DNA from: Onishia niordana
GTDB taxonomy: Bacteria; Pseudomonadota; Gammaproteobacteria; Pseudomonadales; Halomonadaceae
Direction: 5' to 3'
Assembly (NCBI RefSeq): GCF_004798965.1
Contig: NZ_SDSD01000005.1
Location: 1-64,000 of the forward strand
Length of the DNA: 64,000 nt
Numbering within the stretch: the first letter of the stretch is position 1; each line of letters starts with the position of its first letter. Shown piece after piece: positions 55,539-64,000 of the stretch. The translations under genes were made by a program, and so were the position numbers. The notes under the pieces were generated by a model. That model saw only the letters and a program-made list of their open reading frames with translations, ran no database searches and was not told the DNA's origin.

Positions 55539-58271
55539 ATGAAGCGCAAGTTTTCTCTGGTCATCTTGATGTCGCTGTCTGCACTGAGCCTACCGGCCTG
55601 GTCGCTGGGCGTGGGCGAAGCGCAAGTCGAGTCTGCGCTGGGTGCGCCACTTGAAGCGACGATCCCGCTGACGGATACGCAAGGGCTGGAACCGCGAGGG
55701 CTTACGGTCAGCCTGGCTGATGCTGAGAGCTACCGGCGCGCCGGCCTGGAGCGCAGTCTGTTGCTCGATGCCGTGAGTCTCTCGGTTGTGCCGGAATCGG
55801 GAAGACTGTCGATCCGGTTGAGCTCCGAACCCGCTGTGAATGCTCCCTACCTCGATCTGTTGCTGGAGATTGATGGGCCTGATGGTCGTCAGCAGCGCCA
55901 GGTAACACTGCTTTTCGACCCGCCCGGTTTCGGTTCTCAGCCGGCAGATAGCCCTCAGCAAGCTAGCGCGCGTCAAGCCGAGCCTTCTCAGGCCTCCATG
56001 GCATCTCGCGAGCGGGCCACCGGCTACGTCGACTCCGGCGAAACCCTGTGGAGCGTCGCCAAGCGGCTTCGCCCGGATGCCGATATATCGATATCGCAAA
56101 TGATGCTGGCGCTGCTGGATGCTAACCCTAATGCGTTTCCGGGTGGCAACATTAACCGACTGCGAGCCGGCTATGTGCTGGAGGTACCCACTCAAGAGAA
56201 AATAACGTCGCGGTCAGCTGATGAGGCCTGGCAACGGGTCCAAGCGCATAATCGCGCCTTTGACCGTGGCGAGCCGGTGTCTGGTGTGGGGGCATCGACA
56301 GGGCGTACGTCAGGCTCTGATGCGGTTCAAGCGCCCGAGCAAATGGCTGATATTGTATCTGGCGGCCCTGATGCCACTCAGCCAGAGGCCTCTGGCTCAT
56401 CTGTTTCGTTAGACGGGGCGCAGCGTTCTGCGCTTACCAGCGAGGGCGGCCAGCCGTCTTCCTCTGCCTCCTCTACTTCCGATGCTCGCCCGGCTGATCA
56501 GCCCGATGCTCAGTCAGATACTCAGTCAGATACTCCGCGCCTGACCTTGCTGACGGATGCTGAGGTAGAGTCGGAAGCCAATGCCGGTGCCGTTGATTCG
56601 CTATCAAGTGAGCAGGCCGAACGTCTCAATCGCCTGGAGGCGCAGCTTTCGCAGAGCCAGCAGTCCCTGGCTGAAATTCGTGCCGAGCGCGATAGTGCCG
56701 AGGCTGAGTTGGCGGCAATGCGTGAAGAGGTCGCCGATATGCGTGACACGCTTGAAACGCTTGCAAAAGCCCAATCCTCTAGTGTCGCGCAGACCCAAGG
56801 TGAGTCGGCAAGCAACAGTGCCGTTGAGCGTTATTTGATGCCGTTATGGACCGCTATCGCTCAGGCGGGTCGAGCTCTTTCCGCTCAGCTGGCGGCGGCT
56901 GGGCTGGCGCTTCTCTTGGCACTGTGGTGGTGGCTGCGTCGGCGCCGAGCAGCCGATGAGGATAATACGACTGACAACGCGCCGGCTGTCACCGGTGCTC
57001 AACGCGATGCGGAATCGACGGAAAAGCCGCGCGGCAAATCGGCTCGCTTTGCTCCTGATGTAAGAGATGCCTTTATGCCCAAGGCGGAGGCGGTCAGTGA
57101 GGCGGACATCTTTATCGCCTATGGTCGCTACGACAAAGCGCGAGCGATACTCGAAGAACGTCTCGATGCCGAACCCGACCGCCATGACCTGCGACTCAAG
57201 CTGGTCAAGGTGCTGGTCGAGCAGGGGCTTTGGCAGGAGGCGCACATGGAAGCCGCGCGCCTGGCCTTAGATGACGACCCTGGCCGTCAGGCAGAGCTTG
57301 AACGCCTCCTGGCCCGTGCGCGGGGTGTGTCGTCTCCAGCTGAGCCGGAGACGGAGGCTCATAGCGGCGCTCAAGGAGGTGGGGTTGGCGAATCCGAGCC
57401 GCAGCCATCGTCCCAGGCGTCGCCAAGCGACGAGGCGGATACAGTACCCGAGATGGCACTAGAGCCGGTTGAGTCGACACTGATGTTTCGACCACCGCTG
57501 GAGCGCGAGCCGGTCGCCTTTGATGGTAAGCATCATCATGCCGAGCCGTCCTGGCAAAAAGGCAAGGAGGTGGACCCAGAGCAGATCCGAGAGGCGCTTC
57601 GCGAGCTTTCGACCAGCCAACAGAATGTGTCTGGTGATGATGACGTCTCGGGCGTCGCCTCGCATTCAGCTGGCCAGCCTCCGCGTGTCGAGCAGAATGC
57701 CAGCATCGAAGGAAATGAACAGGAGGCGGCCAGTAAGCCGGTCGGCGCTGCCGAGAGAGAGAGCGAGTCGTCTAAGTCGACGCGCGACCATGTGATCGAT
57801 TATCACCCGCCGACCCTGGAGCTGGAAACCGCGCCACCCGAAGAAGCGCCCATGCAACCGAGTGTGGAATTTCCTCAGCCACAGGTATCTGCCCCAGCTG
57901 ATGGGGAAGCGTCTGTTGATACCCAGGCGCCGACGTCAGGTGAGCAAGATATCCCCGCTCTCGGTGAAGATGCAGGGAGTAATCTCGCTGACTTGATGCG
58001 TGAGCCCGACGAGCGGGCGCCTGGCTCGGCGTATGGCGTCAACGAAGAGGAGTGGGACATCGAGGAGGTGGCTTTCGAGCCGCTCCATCTGGATAATGAC
58101 CAGCCTGTCGACTCCCCGGCGTTGACGCGGTCGCTGGTTGGCGAGGCTGAAGAGCACCTCGAGCAGGGCAATCATGCCAAGGCGCAGGATAAGCTCGCCC
58201 GTGCGTTGGACGAAGGGGATAGCGAGACCCGCGAACAGGCCAAGCGCCTGATCGCTCAGCACAACTTATGA
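55539..58271 (+). CDS. fimV: FimV-family polar hub protein
   Basis: The 910-residue protein has a signal peptide (SLPAWSLG, about residue 23), a FimV N-terminal domain, a LysM-like peptidoglycan-binding region (GYVDSGETLWSVAKRLRPD, about 165-220), a coiled coil (about 355-415), one membrane helix (AAAGLALLLALWWWLRRRR, about 450-468), and a long acidic cytoplasmic tail with TPR-like repeats (FIAYGRYDKARAILEERL; about 525-590) and the conserved C-terminal TPR (EAEEHLEQGNHAKAQDKLARAL). FimV organises polar machinery such as type IV pili. It stands between asd and truA as in Pseudomonas. Confidence 0.93.
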   Translation: MKRKFSLVILMSLSALSLPAWSLGVGEAQVESALGAPLEATIPLTDTQGLEPRGLTVSLADAESYRRAGLERSLLLDAVSLSVVPESGRLSIRLSSEPAVNAPYLDLLLEIDGPDGRQQRQVTLLFDPPGFGSQPADSPQQASARQAEPSQASMASRERATGYVDSGETLWSVAKRLRPDADISISQMMLALLDANPNAFPGGNINRLRAGYVLEVPTQEKITSRSADEAWQRVQAHNRAFDRGEPVSGVGASTGRTSGSDAVQAPEQMADIVSGGPDATQPEASGSSVSLDGAQRSALTSEGGQPSSSASSTSDARPADQPDAQSDTQSDTPRLTLLTDAEVESEANAGAVDSLSSEQAERLNRLEAQLSQSQQSLAEIRAERDSAEAELAAMREEVADMRDTLETLAKAQSSSVAQTQGESASNSAVERYLMPLWTAIAQAGRALSAQLAAAGLALLLALWWWLRRRRAADEDNTTDNAPAVTGAQRDAESTEKPRGKSARFAPDVRDAFMPKAEAVSEADIFIAYGRYDKARAILEERLDAEPDRHDLRLKLVKVLVEQGLWQEAHMEAARLALDDDPGRQAELERLLARARGVSSPAEPETEAHSGAQGGGVGESEPQPSSQASPSDEADTVPEMALEPVESTLMFRPPLEREPVAFDGKHHHAEPSWQKGKEVDPEQIREALRELSTSQQNVSGDDDVSGVASHSAGQPPRVEQNASIEGNEQEAASKPVGAAERESESSKSTRDHVIDYHPPTLELETAPPEEAPMQPSVEFPQPQVSAPADGEASVDTQAPTSGEQDIPALGEDAGSNLADLMREPDERAPGSAYGVNEEEWDIEEVAFEPLHLDNDQPVDSPALTRSLVGEAEEHLEQGNHAKAQDKLARALDEGDSETREQAKRLIAQHNL

Positions 58272-58278
58272 TGAGCCG

Positions 58279-59223
58279 ATGCCCCTTTTTGAGACCCTTG
58301 ATGAAAAGTCACCCCTGACTGGCCGCTTGGCCATGGGGGTTGAGTATGATGGCAGCCACTATAGTGGCTGGCAGCGCCTGAAGCATGCCTCCTCGGTACA
58401 GGGGGCGCTTGAGAAAGCGATGTCTCATATCGCCAATGCACCCGTGAATGTGCACTGTAGTGGACGAACCGATAGTGGCGTGCACGCCACTCGTCAGATC
58501 GTTCATTTTGACTCCCCTGTGCCGCGCTCCGAGAAGGCCTGGGTGTTCGGCACCAATGCCAAGCTGCCGCGAGATATCGCCGTGCACTGGGTCAAGCCGG
58601 TGCCGGACGATTTTCATGCCCGTTTTCTGGCACTCGCCAGGCGCTACCGCTATGTCATTCTCAATCAACCCAGTCGCCCGGTATTGGAGCGTGCCAATGC
58701 CACCTGGTGTCGTGATCCTCTGGACGTGCCGGCCATGCATGAAGCGGCTCAGGCGCTGGTGGGTGAGAAGGACTTTTCGAGTTTTCGTGCCGCGGGCTGT
58801 CAGTCCAAGACGACGCGGCGCCACCTGCACTTCATCGAGGTGCATCGCCATGGCTCGCTGGTCGTGATTGACGTCCAGGCCAACGCCTTCCTGCACCACA
58901 TGATTCGCAATATTGCCGGCACGCTTATTGCGGTGGGCCGCGGCGAGAAAGGGCGGGATTACCCGGCGCAGCTTATGGCCATGAAAGATCGCACTCAGGG
59001 CAGCGTCACGGCCCCGGGCTGTGGCCTGCATTTTGTCGATTCGATCTATGATGATGTCTATGAGCTACCGCGCGAGCCGCTGGGGCCGAACCTCTTGGCG
59101 TTTCTCGGTGAATGGACGGGCGAGCGCGAGTTGCCAGACTGTCCGCTGGTCGATTTTCGCCGTACCCGTCCGACCAAGGCCTCGGTGCCTCCGGGCTTCG
59201 TCGAAGCGGGTAAGCCGACCTGA
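58279..59223 (+). CDS. truA: tRNA pseudouridine(38-40) synthase
   Basis: The 314-residue protein has catalytic Asp in CSGRTDSGVHA (about 62-72) and LARRYRY, FRAAGCQSKTTRR and FLHHMIRNIAGTL motifs. It isomerises U38-U40 in tRNA anticodon arms. It is longer than E. coli TruA (270) by about 18 residues at the N terminus and 25 at the C terminus. It starts seven bases after the fimV stop and is co-directional with trpF. Confidence 0.95.
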   Translation: MPLFETLDEKSPLTGRLAMGVEYDGSHYSGWQRLKHASSVQGALEKAMSHIANAPVNVHCSGRTDSGVHATRQIVHFDSPVPRSEKAWVFGTNAKLPRDIAVHWVKPVPDDFHARFLALARRYRYVILNQPSRPVLERANATWCRDPLDVPAMHEAAQALVGEKDFSSFRAAGCQSKTTRRHLHFIEVHRHGSLVVIDVQANAFLHHMIRNIAGTLIAVGRGEKGRDYPAQLMAMKDRTQGSVTAPGCGLHFVDSIYDDVYELPREPLGPNLLAFLGEWTGERELPDCPLVDFRRTRPTKASVPPGFVEAGKPT

Positions 59224-59296
59224 TGAGACGGTCGTCCAGGAAGGGGCATCCAGAAGGGAACGTCATGAAAGCCGCTGAGCCTAAAAGAGGCCTACC

Positions 59297-59929
59297 ATGC
59301 AGCGCACGCGCGTAAAGATCTGTGGTCTCACTCGTGAGGAAGACATCGATGCAGCGGTTGCCGCGGGGACTGATGCGCTGGGGTTCGTGCTATGGCCGGG
59401 CAGCAAGCGCGCCATCGGCCTTGATCGTCTGGCCGAGCTGACGGCGCGGGTGCCGGCCTTCGTGACGCGCGTCGGTCTTGTCGTCGATCAGGAAGCGGCG
59501 TTCATCGAGGCGGCCTGTGAGCATCTCGATTTACTGCAGTTCCATGGCGATGAGACGCCGGATAGTTGCGACGGCTACTCTCGGCCCTATATCAAGGCGC
59601 TGCGCATGCGTGAAGGGGTCGATCTCGAGGCAATGGCGAGTGCCTATGGCACGGCCCGAGCCCTGTTGCTGGATGCGTATAAGCCTGGGGTTCCCGGCGG
59701 GACCGGCGAGACCTTCGACTGGTCCCGAATCCCCGCAAGCCTGGCAAAACCTGTTATTCTGGCGGGAGGTTTGCATGCGGCAAATGTTCAGCAAGCCATC
59801 CGTGCAGTTGGCCCCTTTGCCGTCGATGTTTCCGGTGGTGTGGAAGCCTCGCCTGGCATCAAGTCGGCGGCCAAGTTAGATGATTTCCTGCACCATGTTT
59901 TTACGACTTATCCATCCAAGTTCCAGTGA
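59297..59929 (+). CDS. trpF: Phosphoribosylanthranilate isomerase
   Basis: The 210-residue TIM barrel begins VKICGLTREEDIDAAV, has LLQFHGDE (about 76-83), and ends FAVDVSGGVEASPGIKS (phosphate site). It converts phosphoribosylanthranilate to CdRP in tryptophan synthesis. Its stop is 18 bases before trpB. Confidence 0.96.
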   Translation: MQRTRVKICGLTREEDIDAAVAAGTDALGFVLWPGSKRAIGLDRLAELTARVPAFVTRVGLVVDQEAAFIEAACEHLDLLQFHGDETPDSCDGYSRPYIKALRMREGVDLEAMASAYGTARALLLDAYKPGVPGGTGETFDWSRIPASLAKPVILAGGLHAANVQQAIRAVGPFAVDVSGGVEASPGIKSAAKLDDFLHHVFTTYPSKFQ

Positions 59930-59947
59930 CCCTGTGAGGTGTCTTTC

Positions 59948-61162
59948 GTGACCAAGTTCAGCGACCTGACCCGCATGCCGGATGCACGAGGCCATTTCGG
60001 CGCCTACGGCGGCCGGTTCGTCTCGGAAACGTTGAGCTTCGCCCTGGAGGAGTTGGAAGAGACCTACGCGGCTCTTCGCGATGACCCCGATTTCCAGGCC
60101 GAATTCGACCATGATCTGGCCCATTACGTTGGCCGTCCTTCGCCGCTTTACCATGCCGAGCGCTGGTCAAGGGAGCTCGGTGGGGCACAGATCTGGCTGA
60201 AGCGCGAGGACCTGAACCACACCGGTGCTCACAAGGTGAACAACACCATCGGTCAGGCCCTGCTCGCCAAGAAAAGTGGCAAGCCGCGGGTCATCGCCGA
60301 GACCGGCGCCGGTCAACACGGTGTGGCAACCGCTACCGTGGCGGCTCGCCTGGGGCTCGAGTGTGCCATCTACATGGGGGCGGAAGACGTTCAGCGTCAG
60401 AAACTCAATGTCTATCGGATGCAGCTACTGGGCGCCAAGGTGATTCCGGTCGAGTCCGGCTCGCGCACGCTCAAGGATGCCATGAACGAGGCACTGCGAG
60501 ACTGGGTCACCAACGTCGACAATACCTTCTACATCATCGGTACTGTCGCGGGGCCGCATCCCTATCCAATGCTGGTGCGCGATTTCAACGCCGTGGCAGG
60601 CCGCGAGGCTCGGGAGCAGTCCCTCAAGCAGATCGGTCGCCTGCCGGATGCACTGATCGCCTGCGTCGGCGGCGGCTCCAACGCTCTGGGACTCTTCTAT
60701 CCCTTCGTCGAAGATGAGGATGTCGCCATGTACGGTGTCGAAGCTGGTGGCGATGGCGTCGAGACAGGCCGGCATGCGGCACCGCTGGCCGGCAACGCGC
60801 CGCGCGGTGTACTGCACGGCAACCGCACTTACCTGATGTCCGATGAAGGTGGTCAGGTCTCCGAGACCCATTCCATTTCGGCGGGGCTCGATTACCCGGG
60901 TGTGGGACCAGAGCATGCCCTCTGGAAAGATGTTGGACGCGTCAACTATGTGGCGGCCAATGACAAGGAGGTGCTCGAGGCATTCCGCGAGCTCACTCAT
61001 GTCGAGGGCATCATGCCGGCACTCGAATCGGCTCATGCGCTGGCCTATGCCAAGGTGCTGGCGCCGACCATGCGGCCTGACCAGCATATCGTCATCAATC
61101 TCTCAGGGCGTGGTGACAAGGATATCCTCACCGTCGCCAAGCTTGACGGCATCGAGATCTAA
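59948..61162 (+). CDS. trpB: Tryptophan synthase beta subunit
   Basis: The 404-residue PLP enzyme has K in [11 protein letters not shown] (about 85-95), [16 protein letters not shown] and [14 protein letters not shown]. It condenses indole with serine. GTG 59948 is preferred over the GTG at 59939 because GAGG lies eight bases before it and the protein then starts at the family N terminus. trpA follows 26 bp later. Confidence 0.96.
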   Translation: MTKFSDLTRMPDARGHFGAYGGRFVSETLSFALEELEETYAALRDDPDFQAEFDHDLAHYVGRPSPLYHAERWSRELGGAQIWLKREDLNHTGAHKVNNTIGQALLAKKSGKPRVIAETGAGQHGVATATVAARLGLECAIYMGAEDVQRQKLNVYRMQLLGAKVIPVESGSRTLKDAMNEALRDWVTNVDNTFYIIGTVAGPHPYPMLVRDFNAVAGREAREQSLKQIGRLPDALIACVGGGSNALGLFYPFVEDEDVAMYGVEAGGDGVETGRHAAPLAGNAPRGVLHGNRTYLMSDEGGQVSETHSISAGLDYPGVGPEHALWKDVGRVNYVAANDKEVLEAFRELTHVEGIMPALESAHALAYAKVLAPTMRPDQHIVINLSGRGDKDILTVAKLDGIEI

Positions 61163-61188
61163 ACGTGGACCGCGACCAGGACAAGGGT

Positions 61189-61992
61189 ATGAATCGAATC
61201 GATCAACGCTTCGCCACGCTCAAGGCGCAGGGCCGCACGGCCCTGATACCGTATCTCACTGCCGGTGATCCCGCACCTCAATACACCGTGGGCTTCATGC
61301 ATGCCCTGGTCGAGGCCGGGGCAGATATCATTGAACTCGGTGTGCCGTTCTCCGACCCCATGGCCGATGGCCCGGTCATCCAGAAAGCTTGTGAGCGGGC
61401 GCTCAAGCATGGCACCCGTCTTTCTCACCTTTTCGCCATGGTGCGTGAGTTCCGCAGCCAGGATACCGATACGCCGGTGGTGCTGATGGGCTACTTGAAC
61501 CCCATCGAGCGCATGGGGTACGAGGCGTTTGCCGATCAGGCAAGCGAGGCCGGCGTCGATGGTGTTCTGACCGTCGACATGCCGCCAGAAGAAGCGGATG
61601 AATTTGGCCCTGTGTTGAAGGCGCGTGGCCTGCAGTCGATCTTTCTGGTGGCCCCTACCACCTCGGATGCCCGCGCCGGTACAATCAGCGCCCATGGCGA
61701 AGGCTATCTGTATTATGTCTCGCTCAAGGGCGTGACCGGTGCCGCGACGCTGAATGTGGAAGAAATCGATGAGCACCTGGCGCCGCTCCGTAAACTCTCC
61801 GACTTGCCGCTATGCGTAGGCTTCGGGATCCGCGATGGCGCAACAGCCGCTGCGGTGGGCAAGGTCGCTGAGGGTGTCATCGTTGGCAGCGTGCTGGTCG
61901 GGCAGATCGCCGCCTGCGTCGATGACCCGGCAGCCATTGCCCCGCGCCTCAAGGATATTATGGGCGAAATGCGCCAGGCGCTGGACGCCTGA
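61189..61992 (+). CDS. trpA: Tryptophan synthase alpha subunit
   Basis: The 267-residue TIM barrel has catalytic Glu in [16 protein letters not shown] (about 47-62), the loop-2 region, and GFGIRDG at the phosphate site. It releases indole to TrpB. ATG 61189 (AGGACAAGG before it) gives the normal N terminus MNRIDQRF; an in-frame GTG lies eight codons upstream, three bases after trpB. Confidence 0.95.
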   Translation: MNRIDQRFATLKAQGRTALIPYLTAGDPAPQYTVGFMHALVEAGADIIELGVPFSDPMADGPVIQKACERALKHGTRLSHLFAMVREFRSQDTDTPVVLMGYLNPIERMGYEAFADQASEAGVDGVLTVDMPPEEADEFGPVLKARGLQSIFLVAPTTSDARAGTISAHGEGYLYYVSLKGVTGAATLNVEEIDEHLAPLRKLSDLPLCVGFGIRDGATAAAVGKVAEGVIVGSVLVGQIAACVDDPAAIAPRLKDIMGEMRQALDA

Positions 61993-62090
61993 TGCCGGTG
62001 AATCCCGGCATTGCGCAGCTCGCACGCTGCGTCATTTGAATCAACATCGGCCCGGTCGTGCCGGGCCCCGGATGATGGAAACCTTCTGAT

Positions 62091-63041
62091 ATGAGCTGGC
62101 TAGACAAGATCGTGCCCTCCATGGGGCGCATTCAGCGCAATGACCGACGCACGAGTGTACCCGACGGTTTGTGGCGCAAGTGCCCCAAGTGCGAAGGGGT
62201 GCTTTACCTCCCCGAGCTGGATAAGCACCAGAGCGTCTGTCCCAAGTGCGACCATCATCTGCGCTTAACGGCGCGTAAGCGCCTCGACTGGTTCCTCGAT
62301 CAAGATGACCGGGAAGAGATCCAGACCGACCTGCAGCCCGTGGACCGGCTCAAGTTTCGTGACTCCAAAAAGTACAAGGATCGTCTCGCGGCGGCTCAGA
62401 AGAGCACCAACGAGAACGATGCCCTGATTGCCATGCGTGGCCAGCTGGATGGCATACCGCTGGTCGCCGTGGCTTTCGAATTTAGCTTCATGGGGGGCTC
62501 CATGGGGGCCGTGGTGGGCGAGAAATTCGTGCAGGCCGCGACCCGCTCTCTCGAAGAAGGCATTCCGCTGGTGTGCTTCGCCGCCTCCGGTGGCGCTCGC
62601 ATGCAGGAAGCCCTGTTCTCGCTGATGCAGATGGCCAAGACCTCTGCGGCACTTGAGAAACTGAAACAGGCAGGTATTCCCTATATTTCGGTGCTCACTG
62701 ACCCAGTCTACGGCGGAGTTTCAGCGTCTCTTGCCATGCTTGGCGATCTTAATGTGGCCGAGCCCAATGCCCTGATCGGTTTCGCGGGCCCGCGGGTTAT
62801 CGAACAGACGGTTCGCGAGAAATTGCCCGAAGGTTTTCAACGCAGCGAGTTCTTGCTGGAACACGGTACCGTCGACATGATCGTGCACCGTCAAGAGATG
62901 CGTGATCGGCTCGGCGGAGTGTTGCGCAAGCTGACGCATCAGCCGATTTCCGGTCCGCCGGAAAACGCAGAGCCGGATCTGGTCGACGAGGCTCAAGGCT
63001 CGGAAACACCAGAGACCGACGACGTCAACCGTGAGGCCTGA
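62091..63041 (+). CDS. accD: Acetyl-CoA carboxylase carboxyltransferase beta subunit
   Basis: The 316-residue protein has an N-terminal zinc finger with C31, C34, C50 and C53 ([17 protein letters not shown]) and a crotonase-fold domain ([35 protein letters not shown]). It forms malonyl-CoA with AccA. The C-terminal 30 residues are acidic. It is followed 12 bases later by folC. Confidence 0.96.
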   Translation: MSWLDKIVPSMGRIQRNDRRTSVPDGLWRKCPKCEGVLYLPELDKHQSVCPKCDHHLRLTARKRLDWFLDQDDREEIQTDLQPVDRLKFRDSKKYKDRLAAAQKSTNENDALIAMRGQLDGIPLVAVAFEFSFMGGSMGAVVGEKFVQAATRSLEEGIPLVCFAASGGARMQEALFSLMQMAKTSAALEKLKQAGIPYISVLTDPVYGGVSASLAMLGDLNVAEPNALIGFAGPRVIEQTVREKLPEGFQRSEFLLEHGTVDMIVHRQEMRDRLGGVLRKLTHQPISGPPENAEPDLVDEAQGSETPETDDVNREA

Positions 63042-63052
63042 CATCAGCCGTC

Positions 63053-64000
63053 ATGAGCAAAGCTAAGCCATCATCACCGCAGGCCTTTGCAAGCCAGCCC
63101 TCGACGCTTGATGGCTGGCTTGAGCGTCTCGAACGCCAGCATCCGGTAAGCATCGACCTTGGCCTCGAGCGAGTGGCCAAGGTCGCTTCGCGTCTGGGAC
63201 TTGCGCCAACGCCTCAGGCAGGTCGCCTGGCGGGTAGGGTCATTACCGTTGCCGGCACCAATGGGAAAGGCTCAACGGTCTCCATGCTTGAAGCCTTGGC
63301 ACTCTCTCATGGGCTGACGACCGGCACCTACACCTCTCCGCACTTGTTGCGTTACAACGAGCGCCTGAAGCTGGACGGGGAAGAGGCCAGCGATGCGATC
63401 CTGATCGAGGGCTTCGCCCGCGTAGAGGCAGCGCGGCTTGAGGGTGAGCCGATCAGCCTGACCTACTTCGAAGCCGGTACTCTGGCAGGGCTCTGGGCCA
63501 TTGGCCAGCGCCAGCCCGATATCGCCATCCTGGAAGTCGGGCTGGGGGGAAGACTGGATGCCGTCAACGTCATCGATGCCGATGTCGGGGTGGTCACCAC
63601 CGTGGCCCAAGACCATGCGGCCTTTCTGGGCAACGACTTAGAGGGGATTGGTCGCGAGAAGGCCGGTATCCTGCGGGCCGAGCGCCCAGCCGTGTTGGGA
63701 AGCGAGTCCTTGCCGGCAAGCGTCTACCAAGTGGCGACAAGCCTTGAGTGTCGCGTGCATCGCCTGGCACACGAGTTCTCGCGAAGCGCTGGCGCCTCGG
63801 GATGGGCTTGGCAAGGGCGTGATGACAAACATGAGCCGTTTGTGTTGGACGCACTGCCAGATCCTGGTCTGCCGCTCGACAATGCCGCAACCGCGCTTCA
63901 GGCATTGGCGCTTTCGGGTGTGACACTCGAGCCAGCCGCCTGTCGCCGTGCCTTCAGTGACGTCACGCTTGCCGGACGCATGCAGTGGCGAGACAACTGG
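63053..64000 (+). CDS. folC: Folylpolyglutamate synthase / dihydrofolate synthase, cut by window end
   Basis: 316 residues are visible and the frame is open at the window edge. The P-loop is in TVAGTNGKGSTV (about 66-77), YTSPHLLRYNER is the omega-loop folate site, and LEVGLGGRLDAVNV and VTTVAQDHAAFLG match Mur-ligase-type FolC. It adds glutamate to folates. It follows accD as in Pseudomonas (accD-folC). Confidence 0.95.
   Translation, partial: MSKAKPSSPQAFASQPSTLDGWLERLERQHPVSIDLGLERVAKVASRLGLAPTPQAGRLAGRVITVAGTNGKGSTVSMLEALALSHGLTTGTYTSPHLLRYNERLKLDGEEASDAILIEGFARVEAARLEGEPISLTYFEAGTLAGLWAIGQRQPDIAILEVGLGGRLDAVNVIDADVGVVTTVAQDHAAFLGNDLEGIGREKAGILRAERPAVLGSESLPASVYQVATSLECRVHRLAHEFSRSAGASGWAWQGRDDKHEPFVLDALPDPGLPLDNAATALQALALSGVTLEPAACRRAFSDVTLAGRMQWRDNW

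Overview
The window is high-GC, densely coded gammaproteobacterial chromosome. Gene order (leuS-lptE-holA with a ybeL-like gene beside it; leuC-leuD-leuB-asd-fimV-truA-trpF-trpB-trpA-accD-folC) and the osmolyte-related genes point to Halomonas or a close relative in the Halomonadaceae. This assignment rests on gene content only; there is no rRNA or tRNA in the window.

Left, accessory part (1-34 kb). The first 0.7 kb looks like the end of an integron cassette array: a GFA-type zinc protein gene lies between two attC-like folded sites. A broken dienelactone hydrolase tail follows, then a thuA / Gfo-Idh-MocA / lacI sugar cluster with a double LacI operator and no transporter. An amidase, a flavodoxin-like protein and a DUF488 protein come next. 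A LysR gene then diverges from a three-gene operon: a 2OG-Fe(II) oxygenase, a DddP-like M24 protein and an MmsA-type aldehyde dehydrogenase. After small accessory genes (second GFA gene, diguanylate cyclase, cupin, PEBP protein, a VOC gene apparently broken by inversion) comes a minus-strand operon made of a DmdA/GcvT-like methyltransferase, a MetF-like protein and formate-THF ligase. Together these would form a route from methylated substrate to methyl-THF to formate. A decayed ybhB tail lies upstream of it and an intact ybhB downstream. Then come a LysR / pirin / YcaC / pirin cluster, redox proteins, a YrbL-like protein, a translationally coupled AMP-phosphorylase-like / PRPP-synthase-like pair, YjbQ, a PA2778/PA2779-type pair and an HPP membrane protein.

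Middle (34-43 kb). A nitrilase-family amidohydrolase follows an MmgE/PrpD protein. A complete OpuC/Osm-type betaine-class ABC transporter (permease, CBS-ATPase, permease, binding protein) ends in a strong terminator. A 655-residue unrecognised protein carries a possible papain-like Cys-His-Asn arrangement.

Right, core part (42.6-64 kb). This holds holA, lptE, leuS, a DUF1451 (YbeL-like) gene, a membrane transporter, and a LysR gene divergent from leuC with a T-N11-A palindrome between them. Leucine synthesis, asd, fimV, truA, trpF-trpB-trpA, accD and a folC cut by the window end complete it.

The two most unusual loci are the DddP-like operon, whose metal ligands are conserved while the reported DMSP-lyase catalytic Asp position is Gly, and the DmdA-like/MetF-like/Fhs demethylation module about 5 kb away. 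Both resemble DMSP or methylated-osmolyte catabolism, but neither can be assigned a substrate from sequence alone.
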